From: JAKAAZ01 sp963817855
GTDB lineage: Bacteria > Acidobacteriota > Terriglobia > Terriglobales > Acidobacteriaceae
Reading direction: 5' to 3'
Length of the DNA stretch: 64,000 nt
Assembly (NCBI GenBank): GCA_963817855.1
Contig: CAWFQA010000002.1
Coordinates: forward strand, 434,001-498,000
Under the pieces are notes generated by a model. It saw nothing but the letters and a program-made list of their open reading frames with translations, ran no database searches and was not told the origin of the DNA. Shown piece after piece: positions 1-8,449 of the stretch (position 1 is the stretch's first letter; each line of letters begins with the position of its first letter). The position numbers and the translations under genes were made by a program.

Positions 1-1471
1 TGCCGCGTGTCACTACCGCCGCGTGGCTGGTCATACCGCCGCGCGCCGTCAAAATGCCGGCCGCAACTTCCATGCCCGCGATGTCTTCCGGCGTCGTTTC
101 CGAGCGCACCAGGATCACCGACTTCATGCTGCCATTTTGCGAATACTTCACCGCATCTTCCGCGCTGAAAACAATTTGTCCCACCGCCGCACCGGGCGAA
201 GCAGGCAAGCCCGTCGCTAGCACTTCAATCTTCTTGCCCTTCTCGTCCAGGCGAGGGACAAGAAAGTCGTACAGCTGATTCGGCTCAACCCGGAAGATGG
301 CTTCCTTTTCCGTGATCAGCTTCTCATCCACCATGTCGATCGCAATGTGCACCGCAGCCAGACCTGTGCGCTTCGCGTTGCGGGTCTGCAGCATGTACAG
401 CTTGCCGTCTTGAATGGTGAATTCGAAATCCTGCACGTCGCGGTAATGCTTTTCCATCTTGCTGGTCAGGGTCTGTAGCTGGTGGTACACATGCGGCATT
501 TGTTTTTGCAGGTCGCTGATCGGCTCCGGCGTACGAATGCCGGAAACCACATCTTCACCCTGCGCATTCAGCAGGTACTCGCCGAAAAACTTGTTCTCGC
601 CGGTCGCAGGATTGCGCGTGAAACCGACGCCGGTTCCGCTGGTCTCTCCCAGGTTGCCGAACACCATGGCCTGAACGTTGACGGCGGTGCCCAGCATGTC
701 ATCAATCTGGTTGATGCGGCGATAGGTCTTGGCACGGGTGTTGTTCCACGAACGGAACACGGCATCGCGGGCCATCACCAGCTGCGTATGCGGGTCCTGG
801 GGAAAATCCATCTTGGTGTGCTTGCGCACCAGCGTCTTGTATTGCGCAATCACTTCCTGGAGCGCTTTCGCATCCAGGTCCATGTCCAGCTTGACGCCTT
901 TCTTCTTCTTGATGCCGTCAAAGACTTCTTCAAAAAATGCCTTGTCAATGTCCAGGACAACGTTGCCAAACATCTGGATCAAGCGGCGATACGAATCGTA
1001 GGCAAAGCGGGGATTGCCGGTGTTCTTGGCCAGCGCCTCGACTGACTTGTCATTCAGTCCCAGGTTCAGGATGGTATCCATCATGCCCGGCATGGAAAAC
1101 TTTGCGCCCGAACGCACCGAGACCAACAGCGGATTCTCGCCCTGTCCCAGCTTCTGACCCTGTAGCTTTTCCAGCCGCTGCAGCGCGGCATCCATCTGCG
1201 TGTCGATGTCCGGGCTCAGTCCGCCCCTCATATATTCGCGGCATGCTTCCGTCTGGATGGTAAAGCCCGGAGGCACGGGCAATCCAACGTTGGTCATCTC
1301 CGCCAGGCCCGCGCCTTTGCCGCCCAGCGTTTCCTTCATGGTGCCGTTGCCTTCCGCGGACCCTCCGCCGAAGAAATACACGTACTGCGTCGTGGCCGGC
1401 TTCGAACTCGCCGAACCATTCTTGCCGTTTACCGTTGCTCTTCTTGGAACCTCTACGGTACTCGCACTCAT
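1..1471 (-). CDS. ppdK: Pyruvate, phosphate dikinase (N-terminal 490 aa, cut by window edge)
   Basis: PPDK interconverts pyruvate + ATP + Pi and PEP + AMP + PPi in the cytoplasm. The visible part opens after a short Ser/Thr/Lys-rich leader with YVYFFGGGSAEGN, followed by GGKGAGLAEM and GLPVPPGFTI, the hallmark of the ATP-grasp nucleotide-binding domain. SGAKFSMPGMMDT follows. The swivelling phosphohistidine domain ends the visible part with GGMTSHAAVV, which places the catalytic histidine at about residue 483. The family is about 880-900 aa, so roughly 400 residues including the PEP/pyruvate barrel lie beyond position 1. Start ATG 1471 has AGGAG about 11 nt upstream. The GGMTSHAA motif and the PPDK-type N-terminus separate it from PEP synthase. 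Confidence 0.95.
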   Translation of the reverse strand, partial: MSASTVEVPRRATVNGKNGSASSKPATTQYVYFFGGGSAEGNGTMKETLGGKGAGLAEMTNVGLPVPPGFTIQTEACREYMRGGLSPDIDTQMDAALQRLEKLQGQKLGQGENPLLVSVRSGAKFSMPGMMDTILNLGLNDKSVEALAKNTGNPRFAYDSYRRLIQMFGNVVLDIDKAFFEEVFDGIKKKKGVKLDMDLDAKALQEVIAQYKTLVRKHTKMDFPQDPHTQLVMARDAVFRSWNNTRAKTYRRINQIDDMLGTAVNVQAMVFGNLGETSGTGVGFTRNPATGENKFFGEYLLNAQGEDVVSGIRTPEPISDLQKQMPHVYHQLQTLTSKMEKHYRDVQDFEFTIQDGKLYMLQTRNAKRTGLAAVHIAIDMVDEKLITEKEAIFRVEPNQLYDFLVPRLDEKGKKIEVLATGLPASPGAAVGQIVFSAEDAVKYSQNGSMKSVILVRSETTPEDIAGMEVAAGILTARGGMTSHAAVVTRG

Positions 1472-2174
1472 CGGAAATCCTCGCTCCTGTTTCTTCCGCG
1501 GACCGCACTCGGGGTGCGTCCGGCAATCTCCACTCGGTTCAGGACCGGCTCGCCGCGGCAAGCCCGCCCCAGTGTTCCTAAACTCCAAAAACAAACGCCG
1601 GCTGAAAAGCCGACGCTCTAAATTACGCCAGAAAAGTGCGGGCAAAGCCGCCGGAACTACTTCCGCATCGGACCCTTGAAAGGTCTGTCGGTGCTGTCAT
1701 TCGTGCGTCTCTCTTGTTCAATGTCAAAGGTTTCGCTTTCAATATGTTCTCATGCCAGGCGGCCTTCGTTTGTGTTCGCTGTCACACGGAGGTTGCACAC
1801 CGCGCGGAAGGACAGCTCCAAGGCCTCGCCGGGACGCAGCAACTGAACTCAATTCTCATTTTATTCCCTCCGATCGAAAGCCGAAAAGGGGCTGGCGTGT
1901 GCCCCACGCTTCAGCCCGCCATTCCCCGGGTTAGTGGGCCTTGCAGTCCGGGAATCCTACAGGCGAAAGCTGCGAATCTTCAAATTCGGCAAAGTGCGCC
2001 ACAAATTACGGATTTATTTTTTGACAGCTGCAAATTCAGAGCAAGTTTAGTTGCCCTAGCAACCGTATCTTTTGACCTTGCAAGCCGCTCGAAAAAACTC
2101 TTGCCCCTCCTAGATCACCCCATGGAATACCATGGCCGTAGGGTTGCGCCCGCGGTTCCGGAGCCGAAACATCC
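1472..2174. other. Gene-free 703-nt region between divergent ppdK and mntR-like genes
   Basis: No reading frame here looks like a protein; the open frames are compositional. It must hold the ppdK and mntR promoters. Apart from the hairpin at 1583-1615, the section from about 1980 to 2100 is AT-richer and is the likeliest promoter zone. I see no riboswitch I can name. Confidence 0.5.
1583..1615 (-). terminator. Hairpin plus T-run in the ppdK leader (terminator-like, possible dispersed palindrome)
   Basis: On the minus strand an 8-bp stem (1615-1608 with 1603-1596, one G-U pair) around a 4-nt loop is followed by TTTGTTTTT. That is the layout of an intrinsic terminator. It lies about 110 nt upstream of the ppdK start and reads toward it, with no minus-strand gene upstream for it to end. 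It could attenuate ppdK. It could equally be a copy of a dispersed palindrome, since a similar core occurs at 43209-43240. Confidence 0.4.
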
Positions 2175-2846
2175 ATGACGAAAGAAGTCATCACAATTTC
2201 CAAAGAAGATTACTTAAAGGCCATTCTGGAAGCCGAGTCGGAAGGCCAGACGGTCATCTCTTCCACCCTGGCTCATTGGCTATCCGTTTCGCCTCCCGCA
2301 GTTACGATGGCCCTGAAGCGCTTAAAGCGCGACGGATATGTGGAAGTGAAACCGGACGGCATCGTTCACCTGACGCCGAAAGGAAAAGAGACGGCCTATC
2401 ACACGGCGCGCCGCCATCATCTGATCGAACGCATGTTGTCCGAAATGTTCGGCATGGATTGGTATCGCGTCCATGATGAGGCAGAGCGCCTGGAACATGC
2501 GGTTTCACCGGCGTTTGAGGCCAAGCTGATTGATAAGCTCGGAGAAAAAGGAACCTGTCCCCATGGCAACTCTGTCTTACCGGAGAGCCCGGAACAATTG
2601 CGAAAACGCGGACTCGTTCCATTGTTTGATGCTGCGGAAAATGTTCCGTACACAATTTCCTGTCTGTACGAGCGCGATCCTAAGCTGCTGATTTTTCTTC
2701 ATCATTCCGGCATCGGACCGAATGCGCGAGTTCAACTGCAGGCGCGCAACTACGACGAGACGGTGACCATCCTAACGCCTTCTGGAACCATCACATTAGG
2801 AAGACCTGCCGCAGAAAGAGTCTGGGTGAAACGACGAAAGCGTTAG
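2175..2846 (+). CDS. mntR: MntR/DtxR-family metal-dependent transcriptional regulator
   Basis: 223 aa: an N-terminal winged helix-turn-helix (residues about 10-70, with SPPAVTMALKRLKRDGYV as recognition helix), a dimerisation/metal-binding domain (about 71-145), and a C-terminal FeoA/SH3-like domain (about 150-220). By eye alignment the metal ligands are Asp12, His81, Glu85, His100, Glu104, Glu107 and His108. Asp12 and Glu104 are the residues found in manganese-sensing MntR, where iron-sensing DtxR has Met and Cys. The Glu11 of Bacillus MntR is Lys15 here. The next gene downstream is an Nramp transporter, which supports Mn(II) sensing. The TTAAC repeats between the two genes are a candidate operator. 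Start ATG 2175 has a weak GGAG upstream. Confidence 0.85.
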   Translation: MTKEVITISKEDYLKAILEAESEGQTVISSTLAHWLSVSPPAVTMALKRLKRDGYVEVKPDGIVHLTPKGKETAYHTARRHHLIERMLSEMFGMDWYRVHDEAERLEHAVSPAFEAKLIDKLGEKGTCPHGNSVLPESPEQLRKRGLVPLFDAAENVPYTISCLYERDPKLLIFLHHSGIGPNARVQLQARNYDETVTILTPSGTITLGRPAAERVWVKRRKR

Positions 2847-2852
2847 CGCAAA

Positions 2853-2895
2853 TTAACACCTTAACTTAACCAGAGTTAACCATTTGTGGCATACT
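2853..2895 (+). promoter_or_regulatory. Candidate MntR operator/promoter of mntH
   Basis: Three direct TTAAC copies (2853-2857, 2861-2865, 2866-2870) are followed by GTTAA at 2875-2879, giving the inverted repeat TTAAC-N4-GTTAA. TTAACC at 2866-2871 could be a -35 and CATACT at 2890-2895, preceded by TG, an extended -10 with 18-nt spacing. The palindrome would then cover the -35, as expected for a repressor site. This is read from the bases only; no consensus for this group is known to me. Confidence 0.35.
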
Positions 2896-2920
2896 GCGGT
2901 AAGAGGTTTTTTCCGCCGGC

Positions 2921-4264
2921 ATGCCTGAACTCCAATCCCAAATTGAAGCGGGACAAACGCCACGGCGTCCTTCCCTGCCCGATGCATTCGCGACGGTACG
3001 GGTATCGACTTCGCCCCAACTGTGGCGGCGTGCGATTGGCTTCATTGGCCCGGGCTTCCTCATTTCCGTCGGCTACATGGATCCCGGCAACTGGGCAACG
3101 GATCTGGCCGCGGGCTCGCGATTCGGCTACAAACTGCTGTTCGCCGTTATGGTGTCGAACCTGCTGGCGATCCTGCTGCAAGGGCTTTCAATCAAGCTAG
3201 GTGTTGCTACCGAACAGGACCTGGCCCAGGCTTGCCGCGAACATTACAGCAAGCCAGTCACAATCGGGCTTTGGAGCTTTGCGGAAATCGCCATCGCGGC
3301 GTGCGACCTGGCAGAAGTGATCGGCTCCGCAATCGCGTTGCAACTTCTTTTCGGTATCCCTCTTCTCGTCGGCGTCGTGATTACCAGCGTGGATGTGCTG
3401 ATGATTCTGCTACTGCAGAATCGCGGATTTCGCTACCTGGAAGCGGTTGTCATTGTGCTAATTGCAACCATCGGCGTAATGTTTGCGATTGAAATTTTCT
3501 TCTCGCATCCGCAATGGAGTTTGATTGCCTGGAATTTATTTGTTCCCTCCCACGAGATTCTTTCAAACGGGACCATGCTCTACATCGCCATTGGAATCCT
3601 CGGGGCGACCGTGATGCCGCACAACCTCTATTTGCATTCCTCTATCGTGCAGACACGCGATTATCCGCGCACTTCGAAAGGCAAGCGTGAGGCCATCTGG
3701 CTCGCCAACCTGGATTCCGCCGCCGCCCTGACCATGGCACTGTTCGTCAATGCCGCCATCCTGATTGTTGCGGCCGCCGTTTTCCATCGCACCGGGCATG
3801 ACGAAGTGGCTGAGATTGGCGAGGCCTACAAATTATTGACTCCGCTGCTCGGCGTTGCGGGCGCCAGCACCATGTTTGCGGTTGCGCTGCTGGCCTCTGG
3901 GCAAAACTCAACCCTCACCGGAACGCTCGCCGGTCAGGTGGTGATGGAGGGCTTCCTTCATCTGCGGTTGGCTCCCTGGAAGCGGCGATTGCTGACACGT
4001 TTGCTCGCGATTATTCCGACCGTGATTGTGACGGCGTTATGGGGAATGTCCGGTACGGCGCGATTGCTGATCCTGAGCCAGGTAATTCTGAGTATGCAGT
4101 TAAGCTTCGCCGTGTTTCCGCTAATGGCGTTCACCAGCGATCCCAAAAAGATGGGTGAATTTGTCAATCGACCCTGGCTGAAGATCGTCGGATGGTCCTC
4201 CGCAATCTTCATCGCGGCATTGAACGCATGGCTGCTGGTGCAAGTGTTTCTAGGACATTCCTAG
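2921..4264 (+). CDS. mntH: Nramp-family divalent metal (Mn2+) transporter
   Basis: 447 aa, inner-membrane proton-coupled Mn(II)/Fe(II) importer with about 11 hydrophobic segments. The two Nramp signatures are intact: DPGN at residues 54-57 in TM1 and MPHN at 232-235 in TM6. Together these supply the Asp, Asn and Met that bind the metal ion. Length is normal for bacterial MntH (about 410-450), with a 35-residue hydrophilic N-terminus. It starts 75 nt after the mntR-like gene on the same strand and probably has its own repressible promoter between them. Substrate preference for Mn is inferred from the MntR-type residues of the neighbour, since Nramp proteins often carry both Mn and Fe. Confidence 0.93.
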   Translation: MPELQSQIEAGQTPRRPSLPDAFATVRVSTSPQLWRRAIGFIGPGFLISVGYMDPGNWATDLAAGSRFGYKLLFAVMVSNLLAILLQGLSIKLGVATEQDLAQACREHYSKPVTIGLWSFAEIAIAACDLAEVIGSAIALQLLFGIPLLVGVVITSVDVLMILLLQNRGFRYLEAVVIVLIATIGVMFAIEIFFSHPQWSLIAWNLFVPSHEILSNGTMLYIAIGILGATVMPHNLYLHSSIVQTRDYPRTSKGKREAIWLANLDSAAALTMALFVNAAILIVAAAVFHRTGHDEVAEIGEAYKLLTPLLGVAGASTMFAVALLASGQNSTLTGTLAGQVVMEGFLHLRLAPWKRRLLTRLLAIIPTVIVTALWGMSGTARLLILSQVILSMQLSFAVFPLMAFTSDPKKMGEFVNRPWLKIVGWSSAIFIAALNAWLLVQVFLGHS

Positions 4265-4374
4265 CGAAACTGCATTCATTCCGATCCTCTAAGCTACCCT
4301 GCAAATCTAGACAGCATCCACTTGAAGGAAGTTGGCTTTTTGTGCGGATCGAAATCCCATTATGCGAGGACCGT

Positions 4375-4578
4375 ATGAACACCCAGGACAAAGAAAAAGC
4401 TGAAAACCGTACAGAGGATCGCAAACATGCGGTACAGCCTTCGGGCTACGACGGAAAGAATCCTGCAACGGCGGGTCCGGGAGACACAGCCGTGCGCAGC
4501 CCCACTCCGGAGACGGAAAAAGGGGAGATCAACCCTTCCGCGCCGAACGACGTGAACCGGACGACCCAGAAGAAGTAA
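4375..4578 (+). CDS. Small hydrophilic protein of unknown function
   Basis: 67 aa, start ATG 4375 with a good GAGGA Shine-Dalgarno six bases upstream. It has no hydrophobic segment and no cysteine. It is rich in Lys, Glu, Asp, Asn, Pro and Thr, so it is probably disordered. Its last 50 bases overlap the 3' end of ligD on the opposite strand. I recognise no family. The ribosome-binding site and codon-like composition argue for a real gene, but the overlap leaves doubt. Confidence 0.5.
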   Translation: MNTQDKEKAENRTEDRKHAVQPSGYDGKNPATAGPGDTAVRSPTPETEKGEINPSAPNDVNRTTQKK

Positions 4579-7435
4579 ACGGTTCCAGCAGTTTCGCCGG
4601 GATGGATTGACGCTTTTTCAGCAGCGCCATCCACGGATCATGACGCAGCCGCGACTTCCATTCTGAAAAATCCGCAACCAGGAAGCGCGGCGGCTTGGTG
4701 GAGTCCAGCTCCTTCCAATCCATCGTTACTGCGACGGGCGCGCCGTGTCGGGCGCGAGGAGAGAACGGCGCGATCGATGTGGCCCCGCGATCGTTGCGCA
4801 GATAGTCGATAAAGATTTTTCCCTTACGGTCGGCCTTGGTCATTTTCGTCAGATAGAGCGCTTTGTTCTCAGCCGCCATCTGGTTGGCGATGTCGTGCGC
4901 AAACTCCTTGACTACCGGCCAATCGTGATCGGGGGCGATAGGGGCAACTATGTGCAGCCCCTTCCCGCCGGTGGTCTTCAAAAAGCTTTCCAGCTTGCAG
5001 TTTTTCAGCCGCGAGCGAACTTCCCTTGCGCTCTCGGCCAGAGTCTTCCATGGAATCGCCTCATCGGGATCCAGGTCGAAGACGAGGCGATCGGGTTTTT
5101 CAATGTCGTTATTGGTAGAACCCCACGGGTGAATTTCAAGAACGCCCATCTGCGCCAATCCGGCCAGTCCCAGAGCGCTCGATAGAGTGATGTAAGACTC
5201 GACGACGCCGCTTCGACGCCCTCGAATGTCGATGCCCTCGATTCCGTTGGGCAAACTATCGGTGACATGTTTTTGGAAGAAGCATGGCTTGGTGCTGCCT
5301 TGCGGACAGCGAACGATGCTGAGCGGTCGATCCACAATGTGAGGCAGCATGTGTTCGCGCACTGCCCAGAAATAATCCGCCAATTGCTGTTTGCTGAGCT
5401 TGGTTTCTGAGTCGACTTGCTTGTCAGGATGCGTCAGCGTAATTGGAAAAGCATCGCCTGCCTTGCTGGACTTGCTGGTGTTTGTCTTTGAGGCAACCGT
5501 ACGCGCCGCCGTTCGACTGGACTGGCGGTGTCGCGCTGAGCCATTCGCCGCGCTGCCTTTTTTATGCGCGGTGTTCGACTTTGCCGTGCTAGCGGTTTTC
5601 TTTCGCGAAGATTGCGTCACCGCCGCGGGTTCGACGGGCACCTCGCGCGTCACCTGTTTCGCCGGCTTGTCTTCTCGCAGTCCTTGAAAAGAAGCCTGGC
5701 GAACGAGATTGTCGGCGGTCCAGGTGGCAAACTTGACCTCACACACATACTTCGGCTGCACCCAGCGCGCATCGCGAGCCCCATCGGGTGGCACGCTGAA
5801 AAATGCCGGGCGTGGCTGACGAATCTCCTCCAGCCGCTTGCGCATTTGTTGGCGCCCTTTCTGCGTGAACCCCGTGCCGGTGCGGCCCGCGTAGATTAGT
5901 TCTCCGTCGCGGTAGTAGCCAAGCAGCAGAGCGCCAATGCCCACGCCACTTTTTGAGGGTGGGGTAAATCCGCCGATGACAAACTCCTGCTGACGGACAC
6001 ACTTGATTTTGAGCCAGCTCGCGCTGCGCCCAGAGCTATACGGCGCGGATGCCTTCTTCGACACGATGCCTTCTGCGCCGAGCTGACATGCTTTTTCGAA
6101 CGTCTCCCCTCCGCGTGTGCCGAGGTGCTCACTGTAGCGAAGAATGCCTTGGTGGTCGACCTCACCAACCTGCGCCAGAATTTTCTCCAGAAGATTTTTT
6201 CGCTGCTCCAGTGGAAGATTGCGAAGATTGTGGCCATTCAGGTGAAGCATGTCGAAGATTACATAAGTGAGCGGCTTTTTCTTGCCTTCCTGGAAGGCGG
6301 CCTGCAGATCGGCAAAACTGGTCTTGCCCTCTGGATCGAAGACGACGACCTCGCCATCGAGCAGTGCATCTCCTACCGGCAACTCCGCCAAGGCTGCAGC
6401 GACATCCGGCATGCGATGTGTCCAGTCGAGGCCACCGCGGGTGATCAGCGTTGCCGAGCGGGATGCCTTGCCGCGAACCGCTGCGAGGCGTCCCTGCATG
6501 CGATAACCGTCCAGCTTTAGCTCATGAATCCACTCGGAACCGTCCGGCGCCTCGTTCACCTGCAGCGCCAATTGCGGCGGCACAAATTTCGGTAGCGATT
6601 CTTTGGGTGTGGCCTTCAATTCGCTGGCGAAGGACAATACCTGAGGTGCCTCGGCGTTGCGCTTTTCTTCGCGATGATTTGTAACATGAGATATGCGCGC
6701 TGACTTTTTCTGCGAAGACCGCGACGGCGTTTTCTTTTCTTCCTTCCGCTGCTCGCTGCCTTGCGTGCCCCAAACATGATCCTGATTTTCGGCGATGCCA
6801 TCCAGATCGCGACCGGTCACGACGCTATCGGGCTCCTCTTCCGTGACTGGAGGATCGTCGGGACCGCGCTCCTGGCCGTCGTGCTCCTTGATCAGCAGCC
6901 AGTTGGCCTTCTTTTCGCCGGCAGCTTTGCCGCCCATGCGGATCAGTGCCCAGGCGCCGCGCAGCTTTTCGCCTTTTAGCGTAAATTTCAGCCGACCTTT
7001 TTCGAGGCCCTCGTCCACATCGCCGTGCGGCTCCCAAGTGCCATGATCCCACAGCATCACGGTCCCCCCGCCATACTGCCCCTTGGGAATGATGCCTTCG
7101 AAACCGCCATATTCCATAGGATGGTCTTCCACCTGAACGGCGAGCCGCTTATCCCCGGGATAATAGCTGGGACCTTTGGTGACCGCCCAACTTTTCAGCA
7201 CACCATGCCAGCCGAGACGAAAATCATAATGCAGCCGCGTGGCCGCGTGCTTCTGGATGACAAACGGCAGTTCGGAATTCTTTTCGACGCCGCGCTTTTT
7301 CGATCCTTTGCTATCGCCGCGAGGCTCGGCCGTCACGTCGAAGTTCCGCATGGAGCGATAGCGCGAGAGCTGTTTCTCAACGGCAGCAGAACTGCGAGCG
7401 CGTGAGGATTTTTTTCTGGGATGAGCGGTCACCAT
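4529..7435 (-). CDS. ligD: Multifunctional NHEJ DNA ligase D (phosphoesterase-ligase-polymerase)
   Basis: 968 aa DNA end-repair enzyme that works with Ku. Domain order is 3'-phosphoesterase, ATP-dependent ligase, then AEP polymerase, the arrangement of Pseudomonas LigD rather than the mycobacterial one. The phosphoesterase shows His63, His69, Asp71 and Arg73 in HAATRLHYDFR. The ligase has ELKLDGYR with adenylation Lys307. The polymerase has LVFDLDPDE near residue 785 and TTGGKGLHIVAP. Lys/Ser-rich linkers flank the ligase. I chose ATG 7435, four bases after the ku stop; an in-frame ATG at 7465 would overlap ku by 26 bases. The two genes form an operon. Confidence 0.94.
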   Translation of the reverse strand: MVTAHPRKKSSRARSSAAVEKQLSRYRSMRNFDVTAEPRGDSKGSKKRGVEKNSELPFVIQKHAATRLHYDFRLGWHGVLKSWAVTKGPSYYPGDKRLAVQVEDHPMEYGGFEGIIPKGQYGGGTVMLWDHGTWEPHGDVDEGLEKGRLKFTLKGEKLRGAWALIRMGGKAAGEKKANWLLIKEHDGQERGPDDPPVTEEEPDSVVTGRDLDGIAENQDHVWGTQGSEQRKEEKKTPSRSSQKKSARISHVTNHREEKRNAEAPQVLSFASELKATPKESLPKFVPPQLALQVNEAPDGSEWIHELKLDGYRMQGRLAAVRGKASRSATLITRGGLDWTHRMPDVAAALAELPVGDALLDGEVVVFDPEGKTSFADLQAAFQEGKKKPLTYVIFDMLHLNGHNLRNLPLEQRKNLLEKILAQVGEVDHQGILRYSEHLGTRGGETFEKACQLGAEGIVSKKASAPYSSGRSASWLKIKCVRQQEFVIGGFTPPSKSGVGIGALLLGYYRDGELIYAGRTGTGFTQKGRQQMRKRLEEIRQPRPAFFSVPPDGARDARWVQPKYVCEVKFATWTADNLVRQASFQGLREDKPAKQVTREVPVEPAAVTQSSRKKTASTAKSNTAHKKGSAANGSARHRQSSRTAARTVASKTNTSKSSKAGDAFPITLTHPDKQVDSETKLSKQQLADYFWAVREHMLPHIVDRPLSIVRCPQGSTKPCFFQKHVTDSLPNGIEGIDIRGRRSGVVESYITLSSALGLAGLAQMGVLEIHPWGSTNNDIEKPDRLVFDLDPDEAIPWKTLAESAREVRSRLKNCKLESFLKTTGGKGLHIVAPIAPDHDWPVVKEFAHDIANQMAAENKALYLTKMTKADRKGKIFIDYLRNDRGATSIAPFSPRARHGAPVAVTMDWKELDSTKPPRFLVADFSEWKSRLRHDPWMALLKKRQSIPAKLLEPFTSSGSSGSRRSARKG

Positions 7436-7439
7436 ATGT

Positions 7440-8345
7440 TTACGCGGTCTTCTTTCGGCGGGCATGAGGTTTGACCAGCTTCAGGCCGGAGGACTTCGAC
7501 TTGCTTTTCTTTTCCGATGCGTTGTGTTTCGAAGCACCGGGCCGACCGGAGTGAGACGAGGCCTGTTCGCCCACGCTCTTGCGCAGCGCATCCATCAGGT
7601 TGATGACCTTGGCGCGCTTCGGTGCTTTTTCTTCTTTCGGAAGCGGATGATGCTCAATCTTGGCATCGATCAGTTCGCGCAGGGCGACTTCGTAGTCGTC
7701 TTCAAACTTTGTCGGAACAAATTTTGCGGTACTGCGCTGGATCAGTTCCTTGGCCAGTGATAGTTGATCCTTGTCGACGCTGTGCTCCTTGATTCCGGAG
7801 AAATATTCCGACGCATCGCGTAACTCCGCCTGGTAGCGCATGGTGTAGGCCATCAAGCCGCGCAATTTTGGATCGGTGGGCGGCATAATCGCGATCAGGT
7901 GCTCACGGCCGGAAAATGCGACCTCGCCCAGACCGGCTTTGCCTGTTTCCCGCAATGCCTTTTGGATTACGGCAAAGGCCTGTGCCTGCGCATCGTTCTG
8001 GGGAACCACAAAATACGGCTTCTCAAAAAATGCCGGATCGATTTCGCCGATATTGATGAACTGGACAATCTCGAGGGTTTTCTTGCTGGGGATTCGGAGG
8101 TGCGCGATTTCCTCCGGCTCGATGGTGACGTATTCGCCCTTGCGAACTTCATAGCCCTTCACAATGTCGGCGCGATCGACGGCTTCCTGATCCTCGGCGA
8201 CGTTTTTGTGACGAATTCGTTCGCCTGTTCTTCGATCAATTTGATGAAAGGCGATCTGGCTAGCTGCTTCTGTCGCTGCAAACAAGGAAACGCCGAAAGA
8301 AACCAGGGAAATTTGAATCTGTCCGGACCAATATGGGCGTGCCAT
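7440..8345 (-). CDS. ku: Non-homologous end-joining protein Ku
   Basis: 301 aa homodimeric DNA-end-binding ring protein that recruits LigD. It begins MARPYWSGQIQISLVSFGV, the standard bacterial Ku start, and includes the family segment FVVPQNDAQAQAF. ATG 8345 has AGAGG at proper distance, while the in-frame start 36 bases upstream has none. The core (to about residue 260) is followed by a Lys/Ser-rich basic tail, as usual for Ku proteins that interact with LigD. It is the first gene of the ku-ligD operon; the 104-nt gap upstream (8346-8449) must hold the promoter. Confidence 0.95.
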   Translation of the reverse strand: MARPYWSGQIQISLVSFGVSLFAATEAASQIAFHQIDRRTGERIRHKNVAEDQEAVDRADIVKGYEVRKGEYVTIEPEEIAHLRIPSKKTLEIVQFINIGEIDPAFFEKPYFVVPQNDAQAQAFAVIQKALRETGKAGLGEVAFSGREHLIAIMPPTDPKLRGLMAYTMRYQAELRDASEYFSGIKEHSVDKDQLSLAKELIQRSTAKFVPTKFEDDYEVALRELIDAKIEHHPLPKEEKAPKRAKVINLMDALRKSVGEQASSHSGRPGASKHNASEKKSKSKSSGLKLVKPHARRKKTA

Positions 8346-8449
8346 GGACGGTGCCTCTTTTCTGAAATTTCTACCAGACATTAGGATTCATGCGCGTGCA
8401 CAGAGGGTGCCACGGGCATAGAAATTGGCCGGAGCGGGTGCAGATCGAG

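Noticed and set aside
482..1045. Plus-strand open frame of 187 codons opposite ppdK
   Set aside because: It lies antisense to a well-conserved gene, lacks an RBS and its product is compositional.
1636..2178. Plus-strand open frame of 180 codons upstream of mntR
   Set aside because: No RBS, no family resemblance and it overlaps the mntR start; treated as intergenic.
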